DNA of 57,334 nt from Lingula anatina (taxonomy: Eukaryota; Brachiopoda; Lingulata; Lingulida; Lingulidae), in assembly GCF_001039355.2 (NCBI RefSeq), contig NW_019776080.1, positions 101,431-158,764 on the forward strand, given 5' to 3'. Below, one piece after another: positions 39,701-49,900 of the stretch; position 1 is the first letter of the stretch, and each line of letters opens with the position of its first letter. The translations under genes and the position numbers were made by a program. The notes under the pieces are model-generated. The model saw only the letters and a program-made list of their open reading frames with translations. It ran no database searches and was not told the origin of the DNA.

Positions 39701-42700
39701 GACAAGATATCGGTCTCGTAAGGTTCACCAATTATGATGGTTCACCAATCATAGTGTAGATAGATAGCTATTCAGGGAGAAAGAGGCACATGATTACAAT
39801 TCCAACTGACACTCCTCATCTATGAATATAATATAATTATTTTCATTTTCCTTGGTAAATGTTTGCACTCTCTGGCTGTTTCAAGACTTCTGTACAATTC
39901 ACAAAAATGATACTAAAAATAAAAATAAAAATACAAAAATAAAAATACACGTCAGTGGTATTGTTTAATACTATATTTGCTTATAACCTTAAAAACAAAA
40001 TGTTACATTGAAAAAATATGATCACATAGACTTTTAAGAATCTTTTTCTATCAGGTAGATTAATTCCTATTTCTGAGTCAACAGTGTTATGGGTTGGGTA
40101 GAGTCATTATCAGATTTGGGAGTCTAAGGGACCGTTCACATGAAAAATCTATTTTCTAAAAATCTAAAAATCTATTTGTGGTATCTTGTGATCACAGTCT
40201 GTGCCCTGAATACCCCACGGCGTAATTACGGACAGCGCGAGCCAGTTACTATCAAAGCTGTAATTAATTCTCGGCGCTGGGTATTCAGGGCGCAGACCGA
40301 GATCACAGGATACCGAAAATAGATTTTTAGATTTTTAGAAAATAGATTTTCCATGTGAACGGAGCCTTAACCCATGAAAATAAATTAAAAATATAAACTT
40401 TTCCTGTTGAGGAAGATAATATAAAAACAGCTACATTGGTACATGGTCCACATATGGAACAATAAATAAATCATAATTTCTGTCTTGTTTACCTGTCACT
40501 TTTTTGGCAGATAATGTATTTTGAATGGGCCATTATAACAGGAAACATTTCATTATCTATGTGTTATCTTTTCATACAACTGTGAGGTGATTTGAATTTT
40601 TTTTTTTTTTTTTTGCTCTTGAGAGTACAGCCAAAAGATTGAAATACATATGAAAAAAAGTAGATTAAATAAAGTTTATCCATCAGAATAAATGTCAAAC
40701 AATAGCAAATGACAATTAAATATCGGAAGAAACAATCAGATCATCTTTGTCATATTTCAAGTTTAAAACAGAGAGCTTTTGGTAGCATGATTTAAAACAT
40801 TTGAGTATAAAGTACATTGACAAGAACCCTAATAGCCACTAATGGTCTACAATACAAATGATACTTTCTCTTGATATCTTGTACTTCAATTTATGGAGCT
40901 TAAAAATAGACAATTTAAGGCATGAAATTAGAGACCATGACAAGACACCCCAACATGCACCAGAGAATAAAGGCAATCACTGTATGGGAAAACAATAGAA
41001 AAAGTGAACCCTTTAAACAATAATGAGAAATTCAGATCCGGTTAATCACTTCTTTTTTCTGCAAATAACTAAACCGAAATTTTCATCAAAATTTCAGAAC
41101 TTTTTCAGGTTTCTTGTCCAATCTCAAGCCAATGTTGATAAAAATATTTTTGACATAGGTTATAAGAAAGCTCAAATGTAGAGTCCCCTTAATTTCATGC
41201 ACCAAAATTGAAGTTCACCATAATTATCCAGTTGTCCAAAGAGGATATTTTACAAACTTGGGTCTTTATAAACTGAAACCCTATGTATGAAAACATATTT
41301 TGAATTAATTTTGATTTAGAAAAGACTATTCTTGGTCAAAGGATAGGTTTGTTTGGATCCCCCCCCCCCCTCCGGTAACTTCTTTAAACTTTTAGCCAAT
41401 CTGGGGATCTAAACCTTAGCACCTGTCTTTTCTATTTGTTGCACCACCAGTTTAACTGTTCTCTGCCAGTTTCACTGGCCTATAACAACAATCTTCCTTT
41501 TCAGTAGTCTCCTTATGTTTTCTTCATTATTCATTGTATACAATTTAAGCATTTATCAGGTAACCAAACGAACCGAGTCCTGTTTCTCCCCCTTCCTAGC
41601 CCAAACTGTAGTTACATTACACCTCCAAGTTGATAAGATTAACAATACCTTTCATTACATTGTCGCAACTCAATACAGGTATATAGTTAACATACTGAAT
41701 TGACGATACCAGCAATTTGACGGTTTGTAAATTTGGGGGTCGGTTTCGCAAAAAAAAAAAAAAAAACAATTAATCAAATGTTAGGCCTTTTCTTTTACAC
41801 TGAAAATTTAGTTCTCTTCAATTTAGGAAAAATCTGCAATGTAAAAAAATCCTCTTCAGGCCAAGTTAATCCATGGCAGTTCACTTCTATAATGCAATTA
41901 TTAAGTATTGGGTCAGAAACAAATTTGATTCCTTGTTAAAAAAAAACAGGATGACACTAGTAGTTGTCAAAACTGATTTTTTTGGCAAATGAACAGTTAA
42001 ATAGTTGACCCAATATCATGGATCAATTGCCTCAGAAAAAAATATTTCATAAACATCTCATTATATTTTCTAAAAACCTGTCTGTCCCTGAAATATCTTC
42101 GTTTCAACTGGCCCATGAGGCTATAATACCAAGAGAGTTTTTGTCTTGTCGGCCGATTTTTAAGTTGGAGTCTTTTTTTTTTGTGTATGTGAATGAGATC
42201 CTGGGGGTAGATTCAAATAACAGCCAAAATTTGGATCAAGTTGCAGCCCCAAAATTGGATATTCCTCAATTCAAGCTAAATTTCACTGCAGTTCACATAA
42301 AAGTATTGATCTGCAACAGCAACCTTGCCGCCAAACGGTCCTTTTATTTCACTTAAGTGGACTTCTGCCATTTTATCTTTTGGTGCACTGGACACAAATT
42401 TTTGACCAAAGGTTAATGTTAGTTGACTAGGTGTTATGTAACAGGAATAAAATGGGCTTGGTGTTATGTAACAGGAAGAAAATATGTAGAGCTGAAAAAA
42501 ATGAACCAAATGCCCTCTCAGAGCAAAAATTACATAAGATCAGATTTAATGTGTACAAAGCTACTTTATGGGTCACAAAATAATTTGTCACAACAGATTT
42601 TGGCTTAAAGTCAGAGCAGAGCATTATTATTATCATGAGGCTAGTTTTCTGTAAAACCCTATCAACTTTCACACCTGAAAAGAGAAATGAAATTTTATTC

Positions 42701-42977
42701 ATATCAGAATTTCAGGCCACAGGGCTGTAATGCAAGTACCCCAATTTTGTAATATAGCAAATAAAGCATGCTAAATCTTTCATGCTTGAGCTACTCAACA
42801 GATTTGAGCTAGTCTGGTCAATTTGACTGTAACTTGAGTGACTGAGTAAATATTTTTTTTCTGACAGCATTAAATAATGGACATTCAAAAATCTATGAAA
42901 CTCCACCCATCATCTGTGCATATAATGCTTGGGGACAGAGAATTTTGCTTTTCTGCTATGCATAACAAATAAATAAA

Positions 42978-43012
<35 letters not shown>

Positions 43013-43899
43013 ATAAATAAATAAATATATGACGAGAAAAAAAATAAAATTCTATTTCATTTTTTTTTTTTTTTTTTGAACCATACCCAGTGTTAAAAAT
43101 TGTCATCCTTGACCAAGGGTTTTCCCAGCGAATCGTCCAGCTGTTATTTGCATCACCGGACGGCCTATATTTTCAAAGACGGCTGGACGGCTTATGGATT
43201 TTGGGAAATATGATGGCTTTAGATATACTTGGACTCCCCGAAATTCTGTAGGGAATTACAATTGGTAAATTTTGATGGCCTGTGCCCCCAATCCTAGGGA
43301 AAAGCGAGGTGATTTAGCTAGGTGACTATGAAAAGCCCTGCCCCTGACAGCTACTAATTACAAGAGTAACATGTTTGAAGATGAAATATACGATCATGGA
43401 AAGGCATGTTCACCTTTGACATTATTCATTATCTTTATTATTATTATTATCTTGGTAAATATACATGAAATATTATTATTTAGCCTCATTTTATATTTTA
43501 TTAAGCAATGGACAAAATGTCCTACCCAGATGTATCCTTCCCAGATGCCTACTTGATTTTAATATATATGCAAAATTTTCAAATTATAATTTTTTTAAAC
43601 ACTTTACATATATTTAGAGAGTGAAATAATCAAATATTCATATTTTGATTTTTTAAATATCATCTCCACAGAAAGAGCAGAGTTTTGGTGTTAAAGTTAA
43701 AAGTAAAAATTCCATGTCCATTTCATGTCCTTCCTAGACATCACTAACAATTACTATTTTTCCTTAACTGTTATCTTTTTAATCTTAATTTTTTGCCTAA
43801 ATATAACTCATATATAGAGGAATAAACATATAAAAAATGGGTCTTCAACTTTTTTACTTTTTAAAAAAATTTTCATTTGAGGTGTCAAATGTCCTTCCA

Positions 43900-43931
<32 letters not shown>

Positions 43932-46207
43932 CACGGAATGGCCTGCCACTGAGTTGACTCTTAGTCAAAAATGAGGCTTATAATGTAATGGCCTGTACAT
44001 AAATGCATAGAGTAGTGTCAGTGTAAGATATTGATTTTTTTTCTAACGCACTTAATCATCCTCTCGTTCCAGAACACGTGAACTGTTTTCACCCCTGTTA
44101 CCAAACAGGTGACACAATTTTTAACTATGAGGTCAGGCCAGAATGCCCTTTATGTAACCAAGCCATGCTAACCCAAGTGTTATTAAGTTACCATCGTGTC
44201 AGGATCAACTCTAAGGATGCTATCTAAAAATGGTTTCATAATGAGATACGTACCTCGATTGCAAATGGTCATATATTTTTTAATATTTAGAAGCAGGTGA
44301 ATGTGATCTTAGTGTACTTCAAAATTTCAATCACTTCCAGATGAGAGTTGTTTATAGTTACCTGATATGCTTTTTCAATTGTTAGGGAGCAATTCTTCCA
44401 AAGTTTCAATTATTTCGAGGCATATCAATCGCCCTGTCATTCCTAACTGAGATCTATATATCAGTGCCATTCTCACTATAGTGGAAACCCTATTGTTAAC
44501 TCAGGAACTGAAGGAGATTATGTTGTCAACGGCGCTGGTTTGTCTGTTTGTTAATCGACAAGAGGTCTCAAAAAGTTCACTTTTTGTTATTCAGAGGAGA
44601 TTACCATTTCAACTGAATCTAGACGTCTGTATTTTTTTTTTTTAAATAATTTTTTTTTTGCTTTTTCCTTTAACAGTCTGTGCCATATGCTTTTCAGCTT
44701 ACAGGCCATTCAGACCACCAGTTTCCTAAAATCTACTGGTTTAAATTAAGAATCACTGGTCCAAATAATATTTTAAATCAGACCAGACATTTATCCATGG
44801 GTATTACAAATTAATACGAGTAATAACACGACACTGATTTTGTTAAATGTTTCTGGCACACTGTAAGCCAAGGAGACACACTTATTATATTTATGGAAAA
44901 CTGTGATTTATTTCAAAAGGTTAGTCTTTTAATGAAAGAAATATACCATTCTCTCCATGTCAGACCACTAACAGCCTCGTAGCCAGGGGGGGTTCGGGGG
45001 GTTCGAAAGAACCACCCCTTTTTGCTGGGAAAAGGTCCCCTGTGGGTAAAATTTTATCTAGGTACATGTAGGTTTCATGGTAAAATATCCTCTTGAATTT
45101 TTTGGCTACAAGCATGACTAAATTCTCACATACTCAAAAATCAACAGGTCTAAACAAAATTCTACTCGCCACAGGCTACGGAGCAGTGGCTATAACATTG
45201 CAGACTACTTGAAGTAAATATACCTTTTTCCATTGATGGGATCTATGTAGTATATGGGAATCATTCCAACTGTAACTATTGGTCTGCGTAAATTGATCCA
45301 ATTCCACGGGGACTATGGCTGAATGCAATCAGTTTTATCAGATCAACAGTCCTCCACAAAGCTGTATGTGAGGCAGTTGATTTTAGGGTGGATTGGAATG
45401 GTTTCAAAAACACTTATTTTCATACATTTATAGTGACACAGCTTCATATAAGTTGTGATAAGCTTTGATATGGAAACATGGAATGTGGAGTATAGTACCA
45501 AAAATGCAAATGAGCATCATTTTTTTTATTATTATTATTAAAATGAGCATCATGATTGGTGTGGCCATCACTGGTCAGTTTGAAAGAAGTTTGAAACTAA
45601 ACATGCACGTCAGATATTAAGTTTAGCTGGGGTAGCGCTAGCAATTTTTTTCACTTAGCCAAATCACCGTATTTTTGTCAATTTGTTATCAAAATGGTTA
45701 TAATTTGGCTAAAACATGTCAAATCAAGCCCTTTTTCTTTAGCCAATTTAAGTCAGTTTTAGCATTTGGCTAAATTGGGGAGTGTAAGCGCTACCCCAAC
45801 ATTTATAATGACAAATCTTCATATAAGTTGTGATTAGGCTTTGCAGGCTTTTAGATCACACGCTTTGACATGGAAACATGAAATGTGGAGTACAGTACTA
45901 AAAATGCAAATGAGCATCTTGATTGGTGTGGCCATCACTGGTCAGTTTGAAACTAAACAAGCATGTCAGACATTAAGTTTAGGGCATAAGATCTACACAA
46001 ATGTTTAAATATTTACTACATATATAATACAGTAAAAGTCAGGACAAAAGGACGATTTACATTGCATGTCAAATCACAAATAACAGCAGGTGAGAGTTCG
46101 TACTGACACAGGTAAACAAAATAAAATTTTAATTATGTTCACTCACCTAACATCCGGTAGAATTCAATCAGCTATCATAAATTGCTTCTTAGATTGACAA
46201 AAGGGTC
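17524..46207 (-). CDS. RAD54L2: RAD54L2/ARIP4 SNF2-family DNA-dependent ATPase (whole gene)
   Basis: Twenty coding exons (5091 nt, a multiple of three) join with consistent phases into 1696 residues; the human orthologue has 1467. Order: acidic N-terminus with Asp/Glu runs, KKR-rich stretch, Q-rich coiled segment, then the helicase core: motif I MGLGKT at 445-450, motif II DEGH at 596-599 (the ARIP4/ATRX variant of DEAH), LTGYPLQNN at 623-631, and motif [13 protein letters not shown] at 969-979. LxxLL motifs (HSLLEG and LLYSLL contexts) fit nuclear-receptor coactivation as known for mammalian ARIP4. The nuclear remodelling role is inferred from the family. The C-terminal third is Ser/Pro/Gly-rich and weakly conserved except the block [15 protein letters not shown] non-coding 5' exon at 46147-46207 is likely. 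The start at 35549 is the first Met after the 5' UTR acceptor. Confidence 0.95.
19276..19509 (-). CDS. RAD54L2: ARIP4 exon 19
   Basis: Encodes residues 1198-1275, starting [10 protein letters not shown]. Contains [15 protein letters not shown], matching the conserved C-terminal block of human ARIP4 (GTYIRTSDGRIFAVR). Phase 1 at both ends. Confidence 0.93.
20058..20230 (-). CDS. RAD54L2: ARIP4 exon 18
   Basis: Residues 1140-1197, Pro/Arg-rich, including [16 protein letters not shown] and [11 protein letters not shown], both aligned with human ARIP4. Confidence 0.92.
20516..20727 (-). CDS. RAD54L2: ARIP4 exon 17
   Basis: Residues 1070-1140: [40 protein letters not shown]. The basic region after the helicase core, strongly conserved with human. 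Confidence 0.94.
21009..21187 (-). CDS. RAD54L2: ARIP4 exon 16
   Basis: Residues 1010-1069, [21 protein letters not shown] onward, with an LLYSLLKKH stretch containing LxxLL. End of the RecA-like lobe 2 region. Confidence 0.94.
21376..21655. mobile_element. Tc1/mariner-type MITE (TA-CAGGGTG ends)
   Basis: Starts cagggtgacccaccaaaa and ends ttttccaccctg, flanked by TA on both sides. About 280 bp without an open frame, in ARIP4 intron 15. Ends resemble the CAGGGTG termini common in mariner-derived MITEs. Confidence 0.75.
21669..21874 (-). CDS. RAD54L2: ARIP4 exon 15 (helicase motifs V-VI)
   Basis: Residues 941-1010: [20 protein letters not shown], then [18 protein letters not shown], with the arginine finger region of motif VI, then [17 protein letters not shown]. 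Nearly identical to human in this block. Confidence 0.96.
22345..22444 (-). CDS. RAD54L2: ARIP4 exon 14
   Basis: Residues 908-941: [19 protein letters not shown] and LFLLSTR, helicase motifs IV-V. Confidence 0.95.
23237..23334 (-). CDS. RAD54L2: ARIP4 exon 13
   Basis: Residues 875-908: [20 protein letters not shown] then [11 protein letters not shown]. Matches human SQSLSTLALIEEFL. Confidence 0.94.
23745..23863 (-). CDS. RAD54L2: ARIP4 exon 12
   Basis: Residues 836-875: [19 protein letters not shown] and [10 protein letters not shown], the start of the C-terminal helicase lobe. Confidence 0.94.
24239..24484 (-). CDS. RAD54L2: ARIP4 exon 11
   Basis: Residues 754-835: [12 protein letters not shown], an acidic then Lys/Ser-rich linker ([19 protein letters not shown]), and ITYDW. 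The linker between helicase lobes varies in this family. Confidence 0.93.
25062..25239 (-). CDS. RAD54L2: ARIP4 exon 10
   Basis: Residues 694-753: [43 protein letters not shown]. Follows the motif III region. Confidence 0.94.
25660..25835. repeat. A/T-rich tandem duplication with internal palindrome
   Basis: A unit of about 64 bp (aataaataaataaataaatt, then taaaaaaaaattttttttttaa, then gaaaaaaaaaa) occurs twice and begins again. Lies in ARIP4 intron 9. Confidence 0.85.
25957..26184 (-). CDS. RAD54L2: ARIP4 exon 9 (helicase motif III)
   Basis: Residues 618-694: [51 protein letters not shown] (LxxLL). Near-identical to human across the exon. Confidence 0.96.
26560..26674 (-). CDS. RAD54L2: ARIP4 exon 8 (DEGH box)
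   Basis: Residues 580-618: [20 protein letters not shown] then [23 protein letters not shown] at 596-599 is the Walker B motif typical of ARIP4. Found by reading the - strand between exons 7 and 9; phases match both. Confidence 0.94.
27013..27174 (-). CDS. RAD54L2: ARIP4 exon 7
   Basis: Residues 526-580: [20 protein letters not shown], a Lys-rich [18 protein letters not shown], ending at LQL. Matches human [14 protein letters not shown] and VIIDLDEED. Confidence 0.94.
27501..27720 (-). CDS. RAD54L2: ARIP4 exon 6 (motif Ia)
   Basis: Residues 453-526: [51 protein letters not shown]. Motif Ia region. Confidence 0.95.
27965..28081 (-). CDS. RAD54L2: ARIP4 exon 5 (Walker A)
   Basis: Residues 414-452: [35 protein letters not shown]. 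Holds the ATP-binding lysine in GLGKT. Confidence 0.96.
28571..28800 (-). CDS. RAD54L2: ARIP4 exon 4
   Basis: Residues 337-413: [20 protein letters not shown], an acidic stretch, [32 protein letters not shown]. Matches human VNDVLNQRDALGRVLVN and IKPHQ-type motif just before the ATPase. Confidence 0.95.
29035..29299. mobile_element. MITE, family D, copy 1
   Basis: Ends aagggataacaat and gttgttatccctt are inverted. The centre has an imperfect palindrome (taataatctcttgagattacta). A relative lies at 50292-50630. Sits in ARIP4 intron 3. Confidence 0.75.
29436..29531 (-). CDS. RAD54L2: ARIP4 exon 3
   Basis: Residues 305-337: [20 protein letters not shown], then [12 protein letters not shown]. 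Acidic and basic linker; both phases fit neighbours. Confidence 0.88.
29594..29627. repeat. 34-bp repeat also at exon 2 acceptor
   Basis: tgaaatagtcataaaaaaag onward, identical to 30504-30537. The second copy forms the polypyrimidine/acceptor region of ARIP4 exon 2. This copy lies about 60 nt before the exon 3 acceptor but lacks the AG. Confidence 0.85.
30234..30502 (-). CDS. RAD54L2: ARIP4 exon 2 (Q-rich coiled segment)
   Basis: Residues 215-305: [13 protein letters not shown] aligns with human RKLLREDQLEPVT. Then [11 protein letters not shown] and a Gln-rich run with CAA/CAG repeats, ending at KSLLQ. Probable coiled coil. Confidence 0.93.
30650..31487. repeat. Array of retroelement-tail-like units
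   Basis: The motif ggatcatcaccaaaatctaa, then catttcttc...gtgac, then tatcctgtaaatttcatcaa recurs at about 30713, 30873, 31101, 31243 (partial) and 31361, spaced by (TTAA)n/(ATTC)n. The wording resembles 3' tails of RTE-like LINEs or SINEs common in invertebrates; this is inference. No open frame. Confidence 0.65.
31488..34905 (-). other. RAD54L2: ARIP4 intron 1 (coding numbering), left part
   Basis: AT-rich, no recognisable coding. An AAT/ATT palindromic microsatellite is at about 34060-34100. The open frame of 69 codons at 33133 shows no family likeness. Confidence 0.6.
34060..34100. repeat. AAT/ATT palindromic microsatellite
   Basis: (AAT)n runs straight into (ATT)n and can form a perfect A/T hairpin. 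Confidence 0.9.
34906..35631 (-). CDS. RAD54L2: ARIP4 exon 1 coding (acidic N-terminus) with 5' UTR
   Basis: Acceptor gatttttttttttcag precedes 35631; ATG at 35549 (a second Met follows at once). Residues 1-215: Ser/Asp-rich, then long Asp/Glu runs, then Lys/Arg-rich with [16 protein letters not shown], ending YERRNIR. RRNIR aligns with human MRRNIRKLLRE. Acidic-then-basic layout is as in vertebrate ARIP4. The 82 nt before the ATG are 5' UTR. Confidence 0.92.
36020..36377. repeat. N-marked duplication, copy 1
   Basis: Starts gtttgaccagcttatgaata; repeated with few differences at 36382-36745. Ends at the N (36378). Confidence 0.9.
36378..36378. other. Single N at second duplication junction
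   Basis: Same arrangement as at 10847: one N exactly between two near-identical direct copies. Confidence 0.9.
36382..36745. repeat. N-marked duplication, copy 2
   Basis: About 364 bp, parallel to 36020-36377, with a longer A-run and a few substitutions. Sequence after 36745 is unique. Confidence 0.9.
40125..40369. mobile_element. Palindromic MITE, family A, copy 2
   Basis: TA at both edges. Left TIR ccgttcacatgaaaaatcta continues through ttttctaaaaatc, tatcttgtgatcac and is mirrored on the right up to catgtgaacggagcctta. Arms of about 70 bp or more. 245 bp, no open frame of interest. Confidence 0.85.
42432..42481. repeat. 25-bp tandem duplication
   Basis: ggtgttatgtaacaggaa occurs twice, 34 bp apart, each followed by an AAAAT stretch. 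Confidence 0.7.
44974..45185. mobile_element. Possible MITE
   Basis: Left end gcctcgtagccagggggg and right end cacaggctacggagc are roughly inverted. Common in invertebrate genomes, but here the ends match poorly. Confidence 0.35.
45424..45982. repeat. Direct duplication flanking a MITE
   Basis: About 200 bp at 45424-45626 (cttcatataagttgtgat, gatatggaaacatg, gattggtgtggccatcactg) recurs at 45800-45982, with the family B MITE exactly between. Confidence 0.8.
45628..45798. mobile_element. MITE, family B, full copy
   Basis: Inverted 12-bp ends tggggtagcgct and agcgctacccca. 171 bp, with internal motifs ttagccaaat and atttggctaa. Same family as 6976-7147 and perhaps 56345-56450. Confidence 0.85.
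46147..46207 (-). other. RAD54L2: Candidate ARIP4 non-coding 5' exon
   Basis: On the - strand, acceptor ctgttttatttgttttag and donor ttaggtgagt bracket 61 nt with a short upstream ORF. The donor fits the acceptor at 35632. It may be an internal UTR exon or the end of the first exon. Confidence 0.5.
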
Positions 46208-46877
46208 CTAAAACAAATAAAACAGAAAGTGATCTTTTTTTTTTAAAACAAAAGGGTGCTGAAGTTCAATTAAAATAGAACGTGATGAACGTGCATTTGT
46301 AGAAAATACAACAGACCCTGGGTTTATTCATTTCCTCGTTTCATTTCCATTTTTATCGACATGAAATGCACAGATTACGCGGGACTTTTACTGCATCGTA
46401 ACACAATAGGCAATGACGCAAACATGACTAACAGTAAGACTCGAGCGAAACAATCACTTATACAACCTCTTAACAGCTTTACAACAATGGGAATCGTACA
46501 TTACATAGAATATTGATATAGACGCATAATTATTACAAAGAAAAATAAGATTATACCTCATTCCCGACTATTTCCAGTAAAAAGTCTTTGATTAAGCTAC
46601 ATGCTTCAGTTTACACATTGGCTTTTATTAAGTTGGTCAAGGTCGTTCTTCTTCTGCTGTAAACATATTATCATTTTATCATTTATTTAAATTTTATCAA
46701 TTATGTATGACTCATGATGCAATCCAGTAAGACGAATAAAGTAGTAGGAATCGCTGTAAAATTATACTTGGTCTTTAAATTTTTTATCCACATCTCGTCA
46801 AATCTCGTATCCAAGTGAAGATACCATCCGCTCCAGATTCCAATGTAGAGAAGCCAACCGGTTGTAAACATTTCAAA
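46208..46877. promoter_or_regulatory. Likely divergent promoter of ARIP4 and IFT122
   Basis: About 670 bp between the candidate ARIP4 5' exon (- strand) and the IFT122 ATG (+ strand). No clear TATA box, CpG cluster or RFX X-box could be picked out. Assigned from gene orientation. Confidence 0.45.
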
Positions 46878-46936
46878 ATGCGAGCTGTTCCAACTTGGGT
46901 GGACAAGGTTCATGACAGGGATAAAGTAGAACAATG
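46878..46936 (+). CDS. IFT122: IFT122 exon 1
   Basis: ATG in aaaatgc context. Encodes [19 protein letters not shown] and the first two bases of Cys20; human starts MRAVLTWRDK. Donor gtgatt is weak but the phase (2) fits exon 2 exactly. It was found only by searching for the conserved start. Confidence 0.88.
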
Positions 46937-49900
46937 GTGATTACAAATTCAAGAGTGATCTCGTGCTTTAAAACTGCACGTTAACTTTTTTTCTGAACGA
47001 ATGCTTGTCACTGTTGACAGTGTCGTTCAACTTACTATACTCCTCACTTTTACTAGTTTTAGTCGGGGTTTTGGTTTGCTCCAGTTTCCGTTCTCTGCTG
47101 TCTAGCAAACTACAAAGATGCTAGACATATTTGCTACCATGGTACCTTTGTCGAGAATTTTAACTTTATAAACACCTCGGAGAGAAGTATAATTTTGCAA
47201 ATGAACTTTTTAAAGAAGTTCATTCATCAGTACTTGTACCTAGCTCGAAGTTTCCTGCATTTGCACAGATTTTTACAGTCCAAGGGTTGGTTGACAATGA
47301 AACTATTGTACCAGGTAGTTCATATTAACTCTGGGGACTCTTGCTGAGTGCAATCACATATATAGATTAACACGCCTCTTTCTGGCATTGAGTAGAAGAC
47401 AACAAAGTGAGTCTCAGTAAATGCCAAATTGACACAAAGTAACACCCTAATGTTGCTTTGAACATCAAAATAACTTGCCATTTGGATTCCGCACCCCAAA
47501 TCATATTAACTCTTGAAATCAATAGATGTTTATCTGCAAAGGAGAAACATTTTTGCAGCCTCTAATTTAATATGTAAATAAAGAAAAGAAAGCTGCAAAA
47601 ATATTTCTATACAGATCAGCAGACAAATATTGTGTTGAGCTCAAGACAATTGTAATTTGGAGTGCAAAATCCAGAAAGTGAGTTATTTTTTTATGATAAA
47701 AGTAATATTAAGGTGCCATTTCGGTGTTTACTGAGACCTCAGAAAAGCTGGTGATTATAAGACTATGTTGGAAAGAAAAGGAGGAAAGGTCTAACAATCA
47801 TGTAGGCTAAGCAACTTCCACTGTACAGGATCCTGCACTTAAGCTTATTTCCTGGCAGGAATCAATGTTGTTTCGTTATTTACCTATATACAATTTGTTC
47901 CAATTTGTTTTCCTGTTTGAAAATAACCCTAAATATTTTTTTACAGCAAAGCCTCCTATGTTTCCATGAAAACCACGAAAACATCTTTAACATAATTTTT
48001 TTTTTAACTGAAAGATCAAACTCAGTCAAGCATTTTGAGGCTATTATTATTATTAACTGAATAATATAATAACATATGTTATAATAAAACTATTTTCAGT
48101 ATATGGGACCTTTGCTTCAAACCTGATGGGAGTCAGATCATCGTAGCAGCTGGCAATCGTGTCCTTGTGTACGACACCAACGATGGCACCCTCATTCAAC
48201 CCCTGAAAGGCCACAAAGACACAGTCTACTGTGTGGCTTATGCCAAGGATGGGAAGAGATTTGCATCGGGCTCAGCAGACAAGAGCGTCATCATCTGGAC
48301 TAACAAGTTAGAAGGGATTCTGAAATACCAGTGAGTGTTAGGAAGATGAAGGTTGTTGTTGTGACCAGCTCTTACTGAGTTTGAAGTATTGAATGGTTTG
48401 TTTGTTACAACATGTTAATGTTAAAATGCCTCTAGTTTTTCTCATTTTACTTCTTTTATATCAGAAACAATTTTTTTAATTGAATGTTATTAATAATGGT
48501 ATATTTTCTGCAGATATAGTGAGATATAAATATATAATTCAGTGTATTATATGGCAATGGGATTTGTTTCCAGCCCTGTTGTACTGTGTACAAATCATGG
48601 TGTGGTTGCGTCGTGACAGTAGCTTGTGGCTTTGTGTTCATTGGGCAGCTGGGGACTTGCACATATTTCAGGTTATAACCCCTAGTATCGTCTTCCAACA
48701 ATAATTTTGTGCCAATGCATGACGTCAGGTTGGAACAGTTTTCAGGACTTTGGCTGTCTTATGCAAGGGTTCATATCCTCACGTGCTTTTTTCGTGATTA
48801 TATCATGTAGTACATGGGGACAAGTGTTATCAAGGCCTAACTGATTATCCTGGGTCTGGGCAGCATGTACTGCAATAGCTGCCCCCATGCTGTATGCTAG
48901 TAGAATTTTATCAGGGCCAGTAAGATCTTACTGGTCACCATTTCTGCTTAAGGCCACTGCATTTTTTTGTTTCTGCTGAAAGCTTTAAAGTTTTTGGCTC
49001 TGATTTCCAGGGGAGGCATGTAGGGCCCCCAGATTTGCTTTAGTCTGTTGCCCATAAAGGACTTTCTCTTGGATATATAAGGTGCAAAAAGGTTATAGAT
49101 GGGGAAAAGCACCATGCTTATGTAATGGGTCACTTTTGAAATTTAATATGGAAGAACATTTTCTTGCATAACATGCATTCTGTAATGGCAGCATTGTTGT
49201 TTATATTTCTTTATAATTTATGAATGATGTATGGTGACCGTGTGTCAACAATGTTTTTGTAGAGGGAGCTGTAATTATAATTACTCATCTCAACTGAACT
49301 TTTATCTAAACAGACTTTTCTTCTTTTGTGATTTTTAGTTTTGATGGTTGTTCAAACGAAAAACAATACCTTTGTATACTCCCAGCTCAGAAATTCAACG
49401 CCAAAGCCCTTTTCATTATTCTTTCTTTCACCATCAATGGGTGAAAATTTTCAGGATTGTGTCTGATTTCAGGATTTTCAGTCTTCATTTTTGATCTTTT
49501 TTTTTTTTTTTCGTGATGTAAATGCCATGATAATTTTTTTCTTGTGGTGTAAATGCAATGAGAAATTACAATAAACATTTTCAGGATTTTCAGTTTTTAC
49601 AACTTTCACCCATGCACCATTAGCTCACAGTTGGAATTTGTGTCCATTACTTTAAGCCTGCATCAAGTGCTTTGGCATTTTTTAAAGATAAATATTAATG
49701 AAAATGGGCATGCAGCACCAATGGCTGGACAGAGGAGACCTTTGACATGCCCCAAGCCCTCGCGAATGACCATCAGATGTGTGGTCAGATGGATCACTGT
49801 CTGACGCAGCTGCGCCCCTGTGACCCTGGAGGATCGTGGGATAGTTTAGATTAGATTAAATTATATTGAAGAATATTCATTTAAATTAGATTCATACTTT

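Larger units (their letters stand above)
35632..46146 (-). other. RAD54L2: Large 5' intron of ARIP4 (repeats only)
   Basis: About 10.5 kb with no recognisable coding exon on either strand. Holds an N-marked duplication (36020-36745), MITEs at 40125 and 45628, a possible one at 44974-45185, tandem 25-bp units near 42432-42480, CTAA and TTTA microsatellites and A/T runs. Confidence 0.6.

Noticed and set aside
42018-42356. 112-codon open frame on the + strand
   Set aside because: No recognisable domain, AT-rich codon content, in the repeat-filled 5' intron of ARIP4.
46701-46934. 77-codon hydrophobic open frame on the - strand
   Set aside because: Lies antisense to IFT122 exon 1, which has the conserved MRAV..TW start and right phase; no family match.
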